64,000 bases of DNA from Paracoccus pantotrophus (GCF_008824185.1 NZ_CP044426.1:1-64000), one strand, 5' to 3'. Shown: positions 10,521 through 19,491, counted from the first letter of the stretch. Notes: a model not told the origin generated them from the letters alone. Program-made: numbers and translations.

Positions 10521-11248
10521 CAGTTTCTGAGCCAATGCAGGATCGAGCGCAGCTGCCAGTCGAACTTGAGCAGTGCCCCGTGGCACGAGGCAAGTAGGCG
10601 GCGCTTCCGGTTCTTGCGTGCATCTTCCAGAGTCGAAACCGCATCGTTCATTTCGCAGATCAGTCGGGGTGCGGTGTATCGGACGGTCAATCCCAGTTCC
10701 CATGGATGAATGAAATCCTCATCCAGGGGACGAAAAACTTTCGATCTGGACAGCAACTTTCGTGCGCCATTCTGTGACAGCAGGTAGCCGACAGCGCCTG
10801 TCGCGCCGAAAAGATACTTCCGGAACGCAATTCCCTCATAGTAGAGGCTTCGGAACGGACCTTTGGCGCGGTGACTGCTGAGGCATATAATATCCCATGC
10901 CGGCAGTTGATCGACGGCTTGGGAAAATAGCGGGATCAAATCGGGTCGCGCAACTTTGAAGTCGTCCTCCAGAATCAATCGCGCGGGCTCCTTCCCTGCC
11001 GCAACAACCTGCCACGCTTGCCGGTGGCCATAGTAGCAGGCGATTTCTCCGGCAGTCATTGGGCGCTTACGCTTGCGCCGGTTCCACTTCGAATCATATA
11101 GTCGCGAGATTTCTGGGCTGGTCGTGTCGATGCTGCGTAGGAACAGAGGTGTCCAACCTTGTCGCTCTGCCTCTTGTCGGGCATGGTGCCGCCGCGGTCC
11201 GTTCTCATCCTCGATCGTGATGATCAGCGGTACTGAAATCATGGCCAT
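10520..11248 (-). CDS. Glycosyltransferase family 25, second copy
   Basis: A 242-residue GT25-type enzyme. It has PLIITIEDENGPRR at the N-terminus, the GEIACYYGHRQAW motif (68-80) and the LILEDD metal-binding motif (91-96). It is only distantly similar to the other GT25 protein encoded at 9554, so it is not a recent duplicate. The start is ATG at 11248, with ATG at 11242 possible. Composition is lower in GC than the flanking core genes. It is transcribed divergently from the GT2 gene at 11314, with 65 bases between, and probably works in the same surface-glycan pathway. Confidence 0.85.
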   Translation of the reverse strand: MAMISVPLIITIEDENGPRRHHARQEAERQGWTPLFLRSIDTTSPEISRLYDSKWNRRKRKRPMTAGEIACYYGHRQAWQVVAAGKEPARLILEDDFKVARPDLIPLFSQAVDQLPAWDIICLSSHRAKGPFRSLYYEGIAFRKYLFGATGAVGYLLSQNGARKLLSRSKVFRPLDEDFIHPWELGLTVRYTAPRLICEMNDAVSTLEDARKNRKRRLLASCHGALLKFDWQLRSILHWLRN

Positions 11249-11313
11249 GATGCCGAACCTTCTTCCTTCACTCTTGCATCGGATAACGGACTGTAGCGTA
11301 TAAGCAAAACAAT

Positions 11314-12144
11314 GTGCAGATACGGAGCCCCCTCTTGTCCCTACCCGTTTCCGCTTTCATCATCTGCCAAGACGAGGCACATGTGATAGAGAACTGCGTG
11401 CGCAGCGTCTCGTTCTGCACCGAAATTGTGGTCGTCGATTCTGGCTCTACTGATGGCACCTTGGAAATCCTGGAGCGATTGCAGGCCGAAGGCCTACCTT
11501 TGCGCGTCTTACGCGAACCTTGGCGCGGCTTCGGCGCGCAGAAGCAATTCGCGCTGGAGCAATGCACCCAACCCTGGTGCTTCAGCATCGACAGTGATGA
11601 AAGGGTCAGCCCAGCGCTCGGAGAGCGATTCCCCCAGCTTCTGGTTGATGAAGGCGTGAACGGTTGGAAAATCACGCGCTACGATTACCTGAATGGCTAT
11701 GGCTATGTGCCGCCGTCGGCGCATGAACGCTACCACAACCGGCTGTTCCGCCGTGGCAAGGGCAGATTCAACACAACAGACCTGGTGCATGAAGGAATCG
11801 AAATCGACGGTGCTGTGAAAAAGGTGGCACCGGGCGGGCTTTTGCATTTCAGCCCCATCGTCCTGCATGACCAAATGCTGAAAGAAAACAAGTACTCCAC
11901 CCTAAAAGCGAAGATGAAGACCGGACGTGGCAAGCCGCCTAGGCCTTGGAAGATGCTGGTCAGCCCTCCCGTGTTTTTCCTACGCTGGTATCTGGCACAT
12001 GGTTTGTGGCGCTGCGGTTGGCCGGGTTTTATTCACTGTGCCAAAGGCGCGATCTATTCATTCCTCACCGAGGCGAAGCGTTACGAAAACGTGGCGATGG
12101 AGCGTATCCCGCCGGTTGAGCCTACTGATGTCCGTGGTTATTAG
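11314..12144 (+). CDS. Glycosyltransferase family 2, WaaE/KdtX-like
   Basis: A 276-residue GT-A fold glycosyltransferase. The nucleotide-sugar region is VSAFIICQDEAHVI (12-25) with DSGSTDGT at 42-49, and the DxD-like SIDSDE is at 91-96. The C-terminal part (RWYLAHGLWRCGWPGF) resembles the WaaE/KdtX group that glycosylates the LPS inner core. The start is GTG at 11314; TTG at 11335 is possible, and the nearby ATG at 11312 is out of frame. With the two GT25 genes it forms a small surface-glycan island. The substrate is unknown. Confidence 0.85.
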   Translation: MQIRSPLLSLPVSAFIICQDEAHVIENCVRSVSFCTEIVVVDSGSTDGTLEILERLQAEGLPLRVLREPWRGFGAQKQFALEQCTQPWCFSIDSDERVSPALGERFPQLLVDEGVNGWKITRYDYLNGYGYVPPSAHERYHNRLFRRGKGRFNTTDLVHEGIEIDGAVKKVAPGGLLHFSPIVLHDQMLKENKYSTLKAKMKTGRGKPPRPWKMLVSPPVFFLRWYLAHGLWRCGWPGFIHCAKGAIYSFLTEAKRYENVAMERIPPVEPTDVRGY

Positions 12145-12164
12145 GCGGGGCAGAGCGCCCCGCC
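12144..12164. terminator. Hairpin between convergent GT2 and peroxiredoxin genes
   Basis: GGCGGGGC/GCCCCGCC, a perfect 8-bp stem with a 5-base loop, beginning at the GT2 stop codon and ending 13 bases from the peroxiredoxin stop. There is no clear T-tract on either strand, so it may be a bidirectional transcript end. Confidence 0.45.
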
Positions 12165-12177
12165 CGTGCTTGGTGAT

Positions 12178-12834
12178 TTACGCCGGATCCTTGGCAAAGC
12201 GCAGATAGGGCAGGGCCTTGTTCAGTTGGCCGTATTCCGCCTCGGCCGCCGCGTCGTCCAGCGCCAGCGCCACGATCACGTCCTGGCCCGGCTCCCAGTT
12301 CGCCGGGGTGGCCAGCGGCACGCCGTCGGTCTTTTGCACCGCGTCCAGCGCGCGGATGATCTCGGCGAAGTTGCGGCCGACCGACATCGGATAGGTCATC
12401 GTCAGCCGCACCTTCTTGTCCGGCCCGATGATGAAGACGGTGCGCACCGTGGCCGAATGCTGCGGCGTGCGACCCTCGGTCGGCAGGTAGTAATCGGCCG
12501 GCAGCATGTCATAGGCCTTGGCGACCTTGAGGTCGGTGTCGTCGATGATGGCGAAATTCGCCGGGACGCCGGCCACCTTTTCGATGTCGGCCTTCCATTT
12601 GCCATGGTCTTCGGCCGAATCGACCGAGACGCCCAGAACCTTGGTGCCGCGCCTCTCGAATTCGGGAATCAGCTGCGCCACCACGCCGAACTCCGTGGTG
12701 CAGACGGGGGTGAAATCGCGCGGATGCGAGAACAGGATCGCATAGCTGTCGCCGATCCAGTCGTGGAAACTGATCTGGCCCTCGGTCGAATTGGCGGTGA
12801 AATCCGGGGCGGTGTCGTTGATGCGCAGGGACAT
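12178..12834 (-). CDS. 1-Cys peroxiredoxin (Prx6 family)
   Basis: A 218-residue thiol peroxidase reducing H2O2 and organic peroxides. The peroxidatic cysteine is C45 in FTPVCTTEF, preceded by FSHPRD. No other cysteine occurs in the chain, so it is a 1-Cys enzyme that needs an external reductant. The long C-terminal extension (TYPMSVGRNFAEIIRALDA, then PANWEPGQDV) is typical of the Prx6 subfamily. The start is ATG at 12834. It is transcribed away from the aldehyde dehydrogenase gene, with 161 bases shared as promoter region. Confidence 0.95.
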   Translation of the reverse strand: MSLRINDTAPDFTANSTEGQISFHDWIGDSYAILFSHPRDFTPVCTTEFGVVAQLIPEFERRGTKVLGVSVDSAEDHGKWKADIEKVAGVPANFAIIDDTDLKVAKAYDMLPADYYLPTEGRTPQHSATVRTVFIIGPDKKVRLTMTYPMSVGRNFAEIIRALDAVQKTDGVPLATPANWEPGQDVIVALALDDAAAEAEYGQLNKALPYLRFAKDPA

Positions 12835-12995
12835 TGCAGATCCTTTCGGTTGGCCTTTGGCGACAAGATAGGCATCTGCGGCAGATTGTCCAACTCGATC
12901 CGTTCAGTCGTGATAATTCGCGGGGCCGCTGCGGCTTGCAGCCCGGTCCCGCGGGTGCCAGTCTGCGGGCCAATCGCAGATCAAGGGAGGCTCTC

Positions 12996-14447
12996 ATGAG
13001 CGGACTTGCCGACAAGCGGAAATTCTACATAGGCGGCCGATGGGTCGCGCCCAGCCAGCCCCATGACCTTGAGGTGATCGACCCCTCGACCGAAGAGCCG
13101 GTGGCGGTGATCAGCCTGGGCGGCCAGGCCGATACCGATGCGGCGGTGGCGGCGGCCAAGGCGGCCTTCCCGGCCTGGGCAGCGACGCCGCCGGCCGAGC
13201 GGCTGGCTTACGTCGAGAAGATCCTGGAGATCTACAAGCGCCGCGCCCCCGACATGGCCGCCGCCATCAGCGCCGAGATGGGCGCGCCGCAGGACATGGC
13301 GCTGAACGACCAGGCCGCCGCCGGCAGCTATCACATCGAGACCTTCATCGAGGCGTTCCGGGATTTCCAGTTCATCCGGCCCTTGGGTCCGCATGCGCCG
13401 ACCAGCATGGTGGCATGGGAGCCGGTCGGCGTGGTCGGGCTGATCACGCCCTGGAACTGGCCGATGAACCAGGTCACGCTGAAGGTGATCCCGGCGCTGC
13501 TGGCCGGCGATACCGTGGTGCTGAAGCCCAGCGAGATCGCGCCGCTGTCCTCGGTCGTCTTTACCGAGATCGTGGACGAGGCCGGGTTGCCGCCGGGCGT
13601 CTACAACATGGTGAACGGCGACGGCGCGGGCGTGGGCACGCAGCTTTCGGTGCATCCCGACGTGGACATGATCAGCTTTACCGGCTCGACCCGCGCCGGC
13701 ATCGCCATCACCAAGGCCGCGGCCGACACGCTGAAGAAGGTGGCGCTGGAACTGGGCGGCAAGGGCGCGAACCTGGTCTTTGCCGATGCCGACGAGAAGG
13801 CGGTGGTGCGCGGGGCGCGGCATTGCTTCTACAACAGCGGCCAAAGCTGCAACGCGCCGACGCGGATGCTGGTCGAGCGGTCCTTCTACGAGAACGCGGT
13901 CGAGCAGGCCCGCAAGGTGGCCGAGGAGACCGCGGTGGCGAGCGCGCACCAGCCCGGCCGCCATATCGGCCCGGTGGTCAGCAAGCCGCAATGGGACAAG
14001 ATCCAGGACCTGATCCAGAAGGGCATCGACGAAGGCGCGCGCCTGGTCGCCGGCGGTCCCGGCCTGCCCGAGGGCGTCAATCGCGGCTATTTCGTGCGCC
14101 CGACGGTCTTTGCCGATGTCAGCAACGACATGACCATCGCCCGGCAGGAGATCTTTGGCCCGGTGCTGTCGATCATCCCCTTCGATAGCGAGGAGGAGGC
14201 GGTCGGGATCGCCAATGACACGATCTATGGCCTGACCAACTATGTCCAGACCCGGGACGGCGCGCGCCGCAACCGGCTGGCGCGGCAGCTGCGCGCGGGC
14301 ATGGTCGAGATGAACGGGCAAGGCCGGGGCAGGGGCTCGGCCTTTGGCGGCGTCAAGGCGTCCGGCCGGGCGCGCGAGGGCGGCGTCTGGGGGCTGGAGG
14401 AGTTCATGGACAGCAAGCAGATCAGCGGCTGGGATCCGGAAGCCTGA
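12996..14447 (+). CDS. NAD(P)-dependent aldehyde dehydrogenase
   Basis: A 483-residue ALDH superfamily enzyme oxidising an aldehyde to the acid. Catalytic residues are in place: N154 (TPWNWPMNQ), E252 (LELGGKGAN) and the nucleophile C285 (NSGQSCNAPTR). The Rossmann loop FTGSTRAG is at 228-235. The start is ATG at 12996 with AGGGAGG seven bases upstream; an in-frame extension to 12834 has no such site. The substrate is not clear. Its neighbours SDR, FAH-fold hydrolase and aldolase suggest sugar-acid or semialdehyde metabolism, but that is inference. It is followed by a terminator. Confidence 0.93.
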   Translation: MSGLADKRKFYIGGRWVAPSQPHDLEVIDPSTEEPVAVISLGGQADTDAAVAAAKAAFPAWAATPPAERLAYVEKILEIYKRRAPDMAAAISAEMGAPQDMALNDQAAAGSYHIETFIEAFRDFQFIRPLGPHAPTSMVAWEPVGVVGLITPWNWPMNQVTLKVIPALLAGDTVVLKPSEIAPLSSVVFTEIVDEAGLPPGVYNMVNGDGAGVGTQLSVHPDVDMISFTGSTRAGIAITKAAADTLKKVALELGGKGANLVFADADEKAVVRGARHCFYNSGQSCNAPTRMLVERSFYENAVEQARKVAEETAVASAHQPGRHIGPVVSKPQWDKIQDLIQKGIDEGARLVAGGPGLPEGVNRGYFVRPTVFADVSNDMTIARQEIFGPVLSIIPFDSEEEAVGIANDTIYGLTNYVQTRDGARRNRLARQLRAGMVEMNGQGRGRGSAFGGVKASGRAREGGVWGLEEFMDSKQISGWDPEA

Positions 14448-14452
14448 CACGC

Positions 14453-14478
14453 AGGGCCGCCTTGCGGGCGGCCCTTTT
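14453..14478 (+). terminator. Intrinsic terminator after aldehyde dehydrogenase
   Basis: AGGGCCGCC with GGCGGCCCT forms a 9-bp stem around a 5-base loop, followed by TTT. It begins 6 bases past the stop codon. Confidence 0.85.
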
Positions 14479-14548
14479 CCTTGCGGGGCCATGCCGCTAG
14501 CATCCGCGCCAGGAAAGGCGCGGGCGGAAAGGGCGAGGGGCGCGGAAC

Positions 14549-15286
14549 ATGAAGACGATCCTGATCACCGGCGGCGGCAGCGGCATCGGCCGGCTGACCG
14601 CGCGGCGGTTTCTTGACGCCGGCTGGCGCGTCGGGCTGATCGGCCGGCGCGAGGCGGCCCTGGCCGAGACTGCCGACGGCCATCCGCAGGCGCTGGTGCT
14701 GCCCTGCGACGTGACCGTGCCCGAGGCGGTGGATGCCGCCTTTGCCCGCGCGGTCGCGGAATGGGGCCGGCTGGACGTGCTGTTCAACAATGCCGGCGCC
14801 ATCCTGATCTCGCGCCTGATCGACGAGATTTCCTGGGAGGAGTGGCAGGGCGTGGCGCGGGTGAATATCGACGGCATGTTCCTGTGCGCCCGCGCGGCCT
14901 TTCGCCAGATGCGGCGGCAGGATCCGATGGGCGGGCGGATCATCAACAACGGCTCGATCGCGGCCGAGGCGCCGCGGCCCGGCTCGGTGCCCTATACGGT
15001 CTCGAAACACGCGGTGACGGGGCTGACGCGCACGCTGGCGCTGGACGGGCGGCCCTATAACATCGCCTGCGGCCAGATCGACGCCGGCAATGCCGCGACC
15101 GAGATGATCGCCGCCGTGGCGATGCAGGGTGCGCCGCAGGCCGACGGTTCGATCCGGCCCGAGCCGGTGATGGACGCCGCGAACGTGGCCGAGGCGGTGC
15201 TGCACATGGCCAGCCTGCCCGAGGGCGCCAATGTGCTGCACATGACGGTGATGGCGACGAACATGCCCCTTGTCGGGCGCGGCTGA
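14549..15286 (+). CDS. Short-chain dehydrogenase/reductase
   Basis: A 245-residue classical SDR oxidoreductase using NAD(P). It shows the cofactor motif TGGGSGIG (7-14), NNAGA, catalytic Ser in NNGSIAA and the YxxxK pair in PYTVSKHAV. There is no membrane segment. The start is ATG at 14549. It is followed after 29 bases by the FAH-fold gene on the same strand, so the two are probably one operon acting on a sugar or hydroxy-acid; the substrate cannot be assigned. Confidence 0.93.
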   Translation: MKTILITGGGSGIGRLTARRFLDAGWRVGLIGRREAALAETADGHPQALVLPCDVTVPEAVDAAFARAVAEWGRLDVLFNNAGAILISRLIDEISWEEWQGVARVNIDGMFLCARAAFRQMRRQDPMGGRIINNGSIAAEAPRPGSVPYTVSKHAVTGLTRTLALDGRPYNIACGQIDAGNAATEMIAAVAMQGAPQADGSIRPEPVMDAANVAEAVLHMASLPEGANVLHMTVMATNMPLVGRG

Positions 15287-15315
15287 GCGGCCCGGCACAT
15301 GCGAAAGGACAAGCG

Positions 15316-16161
15316 ATGAAACTGCTGCGCTATGGCCCGCCGGGCCGGGAAAAGCCGGGGCTGCTGGACGGCGAGGGCCGCATCCGCGACCTGTCGGCCC
15401 ATGTCGCCGATATTGCCGGCACGGTGCTGACCCCCGAGGGGCTGGCCGGGATCGCGGCGCTGGAGCTGGACGGGCTGCCCATCGTCTCGGGCCAGCCGCG
15501 GCTGGGGCCCTGCGTGGGCCATGTGCCGAAATTCGTCGCCATCGGGCTGAACTATGCCGACCATGCCGCCGAGGCCGGGCTGCCGGTGCCCTCCGAGCCG
15601 GTGGTGTTCAGCAAATGGACCAGCTGCATCATCGGCCCGGACGATGACGTGGTGATCCCGCCCGGCGCGCGGAAGACCGATTGGGAGGTCGAGCTGGGTG
15701 TGGTCATCGGTTCGCGCGCCAGCCAGGTGTCTGAAACGGCGGCGCTGGAGCATGTCGCCGGCTATTGCGTGGTCAACGACATCAGCGAGCGCGAATGGCA
15801 GGCCGAGCGCGGCGGCACCTGGGACAAGGGCAAGGGCTTCGACACTTTCGGCCCGATCGGTCCCTGGCTGGTGACGCGCGACGAGGTGCCCGACCCGCAG
15901 GCGCTGGATCTGTGGCTTGAGGTGGACGGTGTGCGCCGCCAGCAGGGCTCGACCGCGACGATGATCTTCGGCGTGGCCGAGATCGTCGCCTATTGCTCGC
16001 GGCTGATGACGCTGATGCCGGGGGACGTGATCACCACCGGCACGCCGCCCGGCGTCGGCATGGGGGCGACGCCGCCGGTCTTCCTGCGCGGGGGCGAGGT
16101 GATGCGGCTGGGCATCGAGGGGCTGGGCGAGCAGCGCCAGAGGGTGCGCAGCCGCGATTGA
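15316..16161 (+). CDS. Fumarylacetoacetate hydrolase-family protein
   Basis: A 281-residue enzyme of the FAH fold, which cleaves or hydrates 2-keto or 2,4-diketo acids with a divalent metal. KFVAIGLNYADHAAE marks the start of the C-terminal catalytic domain; the metal ligands lie in DWEVELGVVIG and the following NDISERE region, and TGTPPGVGMG is the terminal family motif. The whole protein resembles the 2,4-diketo-3-deoxy-L-fuconate hydrolase/ureidoglycolate-lyase subgroup, fitting sugar-acid degradation with the adjacent SDR. The start is ATG at 15316 with AAAGGAC upstream. Exact substrate is inference. Confidence 0.92.
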   Translation: MKLLRYGPPGREKPGLLDGEGRIRDLSAHVADIAGTVLTPEGLAGIAALELDGLPIVSGQPRLGPCVGHVPKFVAIGLNYADHAAEAGLPVPSEPVVFSKWTSCIIGPDDDVVIPPGARKTDWEVELGVVIGSRASQVSETAALEHVAGYCVVNDISEREWQAERGGTWDKGKGFDTFGPIGPWLVTRDEVPDPQALDLWLEVDGVRRQQGSTATMIFGVAEIVAYCSRLMTLMPGDVITTGTPPGVGMGATPPVFLRGGEVMRLGIEGLGEQRQRVRSRD

Positions 16162-16275
16162 CGGCGCGGGTGGACGAGTATTCCGGAAACGGTGAAGCGG
16201 AGAGGCCGCGCGCAAGCCGGCCAGGCCGCGCCGGGCGGCACGGGGGCATGGGTATTTGGAGAACGAAGAAGGCCG

Positions 16276-16998
16276 TCAGGCTTCGGCGGCCAGGGTTTCC
16301 GCCAGCGTGTCGGTCCTGGTGAAATAGTCCGGCGACAGCCGCAGCACGCCAGGCAGGTCCAGCAGCACGCGGCGCAGGTGCTGGCGGATGGCGGCCTCGG
16401 CCCGGTCGGGGTCGCGGGCGGCGATCGCCTCGGTCACGGCGCGGTGCTGGGACAGCATGATGTCCTTGGGCGTCATCGCCGTCAGCAGGTGGCGGGCGCG
16501 GTCGAGATGCATCTTCATCTGCTGCAGGTGGTTCCAGACCCTTGCCTTGCCGGCGATGCCGGCCAGGGTGGCGTGAAATTCCTCGTCCAGCTGGGCCAGG
16601 GCGGCGGGGTCGGCCTCGGCCTCTTGCCGGGCGATCTGGTCGAACAGGGCTTCGTGCTGCGCTTGCCGGGCGCAGGCGGCGGCCAGGCGCACGATGTCGG
16701 CCTCGACCGATTCGCGGATGAAGCGCGTGCACAGCACCCATTCCATGTCGATGCGGGTGACGAAGGTGCCGCGCTGCGGCCGCACCTCGAGCAGGCCCTC
16801 GCCGGCCAGGCGGATGAAGGCTTCGCGGACCGGCTGGCGCGACAGGGCGCATTGGTCGGCGATCTCCTGTTCGGAGAGGCGCGTGCCGGGCGGCAGCTCG
16901 CCGCGGATGATGCGCTGGCGCAGGCGGGCGTGCAATTGCGCCGCGAACGGGGGCGGGCCCCCGGCGGCGGAAAGGGTTTCGGTCGATGCGGGGTCCAT
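16276..16998 (-). CDS. GntR-family regulator, FadR/FCD subfamily
   Basis: A 240-residue DNA-binding repressor or activator. The N-terminal winged helix-turn-helix covers residues about 20-85 (LSEQEIADQCALSRQPVREA). The C-terminal all-helical FCD ligand domain carries conserved acidic and His residues (DEEFHATLAG, LSQHRAVTEAI) that usually bind a metal and an organic acid. The start is ATG at 16998 with GGAGG upstream. It lies 44 bases downstream of galM on the same strand, so it could be the last gene of the dgoA operon and its local regulator; it also faces the SDR-FAH pair. Confidence 0.93.
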   Translation of the reverse strand: MDPASTETLSAAGGPPPFAAQLHARLRQRIIRGELPPGTRLSEQEIADQCALSRQPVREAFIRLAGEGLLEVRPQRGTFVTRIDMEWVLCTRFIRESVEADIVRLAAACARQAQHEALFDQIARQEAEADPAALAQLDEEFHATLAGIAGKARVWNHLQQMKMHLDRARHLLTAMTPKDIMLSQHRAVTEAIAARDPDRAEAAIRQHLRRVLLDLPGVLRLSPDYFTRTDTLAETLAAEA

Positions 16999-17042
16999 GA
17001 ATCCTCCCTGGAACCCGCATTAGTTCGGGACCGGACCTTGCG

Positions 17043-18053
17043 TCAACCTTTCGGGCGGCGGTGAAAGCTCATCACCGTGGTCTGGCGATAGAGCTGGCCC
17101 GGCTCCAGCCGCGCCGAGGGATAGCCGGCATGGTTGGGCGCGTCCGGCCAGAGCTGGGATTCCAGCGCGATGCCGGCATGGCGGCCATAGGGCCGGCCAC
17201 AAAGGCCCGGTGCGCCGGGCGCCAGGTGGTCGCCGGCATAGATCTGGAGCCCCGGCTCGGTCGAGCGCAGGGTCATGGTCAGCCCGCCTGCCTGGAGCAC
17301 CGCCACCTTGCGCGGCACGATGCGGCGCCGGTCCGAGAGGCAGAGGTTGTGGTCGATGCGCGGCCCGTCCAGCCGCTCGCCCAAGGGGACGGGATTGCGG
17401 AAATCCAGATGCGTGCCCTGGACCGTCGCGGGGCCGCCGCGCGGGATCATCTCCTCGTCCACCGGCAGGTAGGTCTCGGCCGGGACGGTCAGCCGGTGGC
17501 CGGCCACGGTCTCGGTGCCGTCCAGGTTGAAATAGCTGTGCTGGGCGAAGTTGCAGAAGGTGGTGTCGTCCGAGGTGGCCAGGATCGTCAGCATCAGGAC
17601 CGGGCCGGGCAGGATGGACCAGGTCGCCCGGATCAGCATGGCGCCGGGAAAGCCCATGTGGCCCGCGGGCAGGTGGTCGGCCAGCGCCACCGAGCTTTCG
17701 TCCCAGTCGGCCAGCATCCAGTTGCGCGTGCCGCAGCCGTCATGGCCGCCATGCAGCATGTGGCGGCCGTCCTGGTTGCGGTCCAGTTGCAGCCTTTGCC
17801 CGTCCAGCACCGCGCGGCCGTGGGCGATGCGGTTGGCATGGCGCCCGATCACCGCGCCGAAATAGCGGCCCTCGTCCAGGTAGGGCGCGAGCCGCGGAAA
17901 GCCCAGCACCAGCGGATGCCCGACCCCGGCCAGCCGCAGATCCTGCAGCGAGGCCCCCAGCGTGATGACCGAGGCTGTCAGCCCATGGCCCGAGATCGTC
18001 GCCTGCATCACCGGCCGGCCGTCCGGCAGCAGGCCGAATGCACGTGGCATCAT
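17043..18053 (-). CDS. galM: Aldose 1-epimerase (galactose mutarotase)
   Basis: A 336-residue enzyme interconverting alpha and beta anomers of galactose and similar aldoses. It has the family markers GRHANRIAHGR, HGGHDGCGTRNW and the catalytic QHSYFNLDGT segment, with the late catalytic Glu likely in GIALESQLWPDAPNH. Length fits. The start is ATG at 18053, overlapping the SMP-30 stop by 4 bases (ATGA), so translation is coupled. It works upstream in a pathway whose lactonase and aldolase are encoded next to it. Confidence 0.93.
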   Translation of the reverse strand: MMPRAFGLLPDGRPVMQATISGHGLTASVITLGASLQDLRLAGVGHPLVLGFPRLAPYLDEGRYFGAVIGRHANRIAHGRAVLDGQRLQLDRNQDGRHMLHGGHDGCGTRNWMLADWDESSVALADHLPAGHMGFPGAMLIRATWSILPGPVLMLTILATSDDTTFCNFAQHSYFNLDGTETVAGHRLTVPAETYLPVDEEMIPRGGPATVQGTHLDFRNPVPLGERLDGPRIDHNLCLSDRRRIVPRKVAVLQAGGLTMTLRSTEPGLQIYAGDHLAPGAPGLCGRPYGRHAGIALESQLWPDAPNHAGYPSARLEPGQLYRQTTVMSFHRRPKG

Positions 18054-18892
18054 GCGCGGACCCGCGGTTCGGGCCGGCCCTGGGCGCCGGGGTCCAGCAG
18101 CCAGGTCCGGCCGTCCTGCGGCCCGTGCCTGCCCTCGGCGGCGCTGGTCACGATCAGCTGCGCAAGGCCGGGGCCGCCGAAGGCCGGGCAGCTGGGCTGG
18201 CTGGCGGGCAGGGACAGGCGGCGCAGCAGCCGGCCGTCCGGTGCATGGCAGACGACCGAGCCGTTGCCCCAGCGCGCGTTCCAGAACCGGCCCTGCGCAT
18301 CGGTGACGGCGCCATCGGGGAATTGGTCGGTCCCGGCCAGGTCCAGGAAGACGCGGGCCTCGGCGCAGGGCCAGCCCTGTTCGTCCAAGTCTTGCGACCA
18401 GACGGTCTGGGCGGCGGTGTCGGCGAAATAGGCCAGGCGACCGTCGGGAGAAAAGCAGATCGCATTCGGGATGGACATGTTTCCCCGCAACAGGCGCAAT
18501 TCTCCGTCAAGATACCGATAGATCGCGCCTGTTCCAGCCCTTCCGTTGCGTGCCATGGTACCGATCCAGAATCCGCCGAAAGGATCGGCCCGCCCGTCGT
18601 TCGAACGGTTGCCGGGCCGGTCGGCCTCCAGCGGTGCCAGCCGTTCCTGCCGGCCGTCGCGCAGGTCGAAGCGGATCAGCGCGGTTTCGCTGGCGATCAG
18701 CAGCCGGTCGCGGTCGATCCAGCCCGCGGCCGAGACCATTTCGCCGAACCGCCATTCCAGTTCGTTCCCGTCCTGCCGCGACAGCAGCCGGCGACCGAGG
18801 ATGTCGAACCAGAAGGGCTGGGCGCGTTCGGGATGCCAGAAAGCGCCTTCGCCCAGTTCGCAGATGCGGGAGTCGAAGACCCGCGCGTTCAT
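18050..18892 (-). CDS. SMP-30/gluconolactonase-family sugar lactonase
   Basis: A 280-residue six-bladed beta-propeller lactonase that opens sugar-acid lactones with a divalent metal. Metal ligands are expected at E15 (LGEGAFWHPE), the Asn in GNRSNDGRADPFGGFWIGT, the Asn in SIPNAICFSPDG and the Asp in TDQFPDGAVTD. The start is ATG at 18892, overlapping the dgoA stop by 4 bases; the frame is open further upstream but inside dgoA. It is placed between aldolase and mutarotase, as expected for an oxidative galactose or arabinose route. Confidence 0.93.
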   Translation of the reverse strand: MNARVFDSRICELGEGAFWHPERAQPFWFDILGRRLLSRQDGNELEWRFGEMVSAAGWIDRDRLLIASETALIRFDLRDGRQERLAPLEADRPGNRSNDGRADPFGGFWIGTMARNGRAGTGAIYRYLDGELRLLRGNMSIPNAICFSPDGRLAYFADTAAQTVWSQDLDEQGWPCAEARVFLDLAGTDQFPDGAVTDAQGRFWNARWGNGSVVCHAPDGRLLRRLSLPASQPSCPAFGGPGLAQLIVTSAAEGRHGPQDGRTWLLDPGAQGRPEPRVRA

Positions 18893-19491
18893 GCGCAGGC
18901 CCGCAGCGCCGCCACGATGTCGCGCGCGCGGGCGGCGACCGTCTCGGGCCCGTCGCCGGGGCGATAGAGCGCGCTGCCGATGCCGAAGCCCTGCGCCCCG
19001 GCATCCAGCCATTCGGCGAAATTCGCCGGGCCGGCGCCGCCCACGGCATAGACCGACAGGTCGGGCGGCAGCACGGCGCGCAGCGCCCTGAGCATGCCGG
19101 TGCCGGCCTGGTCGGCGGGAAACAGCTTCAGCCCGGTCGCGCCGGCACCGATGGCGGCGAAGCATTCGGTGGCGGTGAAGACGCCGGGCCAGGATTGCAG
19201 GCCGCGCGCCCGCGTCGCGCCGATCACCGCCGGATCGGTATTGGGCGAGACGATCAGCCGCCCGCCGGCATCGGCCACCTGCGCCACCTGATCCACCGTC
19301 AGCACGGTTCCGGCACCGATGGTCGCCTGCCCGGCCAGCGCCCCTGCCATCAGCCGGATGCTGTCCAGCGGGTCGGGCGAATTCAGCGGCACCTCGATGC
19401 GGTCGATGCCGGCATGGACCAGGGCGCGGGCGACGGGCAGGGCATCGGCCGGGGTCAGGCCGCGCAGGATGGCGATGATGGGCAAGGTCAT
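18889..19491 (-). CDS. dgoA: 2-dehydro-3-deoxy-6-phosphogalactonate aldolase
   Basis: A 200-residue KDPG/KDPGal class I aldolase cleaving the phosphorylated keto-deoxy acid to pyruvate and glyceraldehyde 3-phosphate. It has the catalytic E33 in RIEVPLNSPDP, GAGTVLTVDQV, and the Schiff-base K122 in GLKLFPADQ. The LNSPDPLDSI pattern is typical of the galactonate branch rather than Eda. The start is ATG at 19491, overlapping by 4 bases the stop of the dgoK remnant. Its normal partner kinase survives only as a fragment, so the supply of its phosphorylated substrate is in doubt unless a second kinase exists elsewhere. Confidence 0.93.
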   Translation of the reverse strand: MTLPIIAILRGLTPADALPVARALVHAGIDRIEVPLNSPDPLDSIRLMAGALAGQATIGAGTVLTVDQVAQVADAGGRLIVSPNTDPAVIGATRARGLQSWPGVFTATECFAAIGAGATGLKLFPADQAGTGMLRALRAVLPPDLSVYAVGGAGPANFAEWLDAGAQGFGIGSALYRPGDGPETVAARARDIVAALRACA

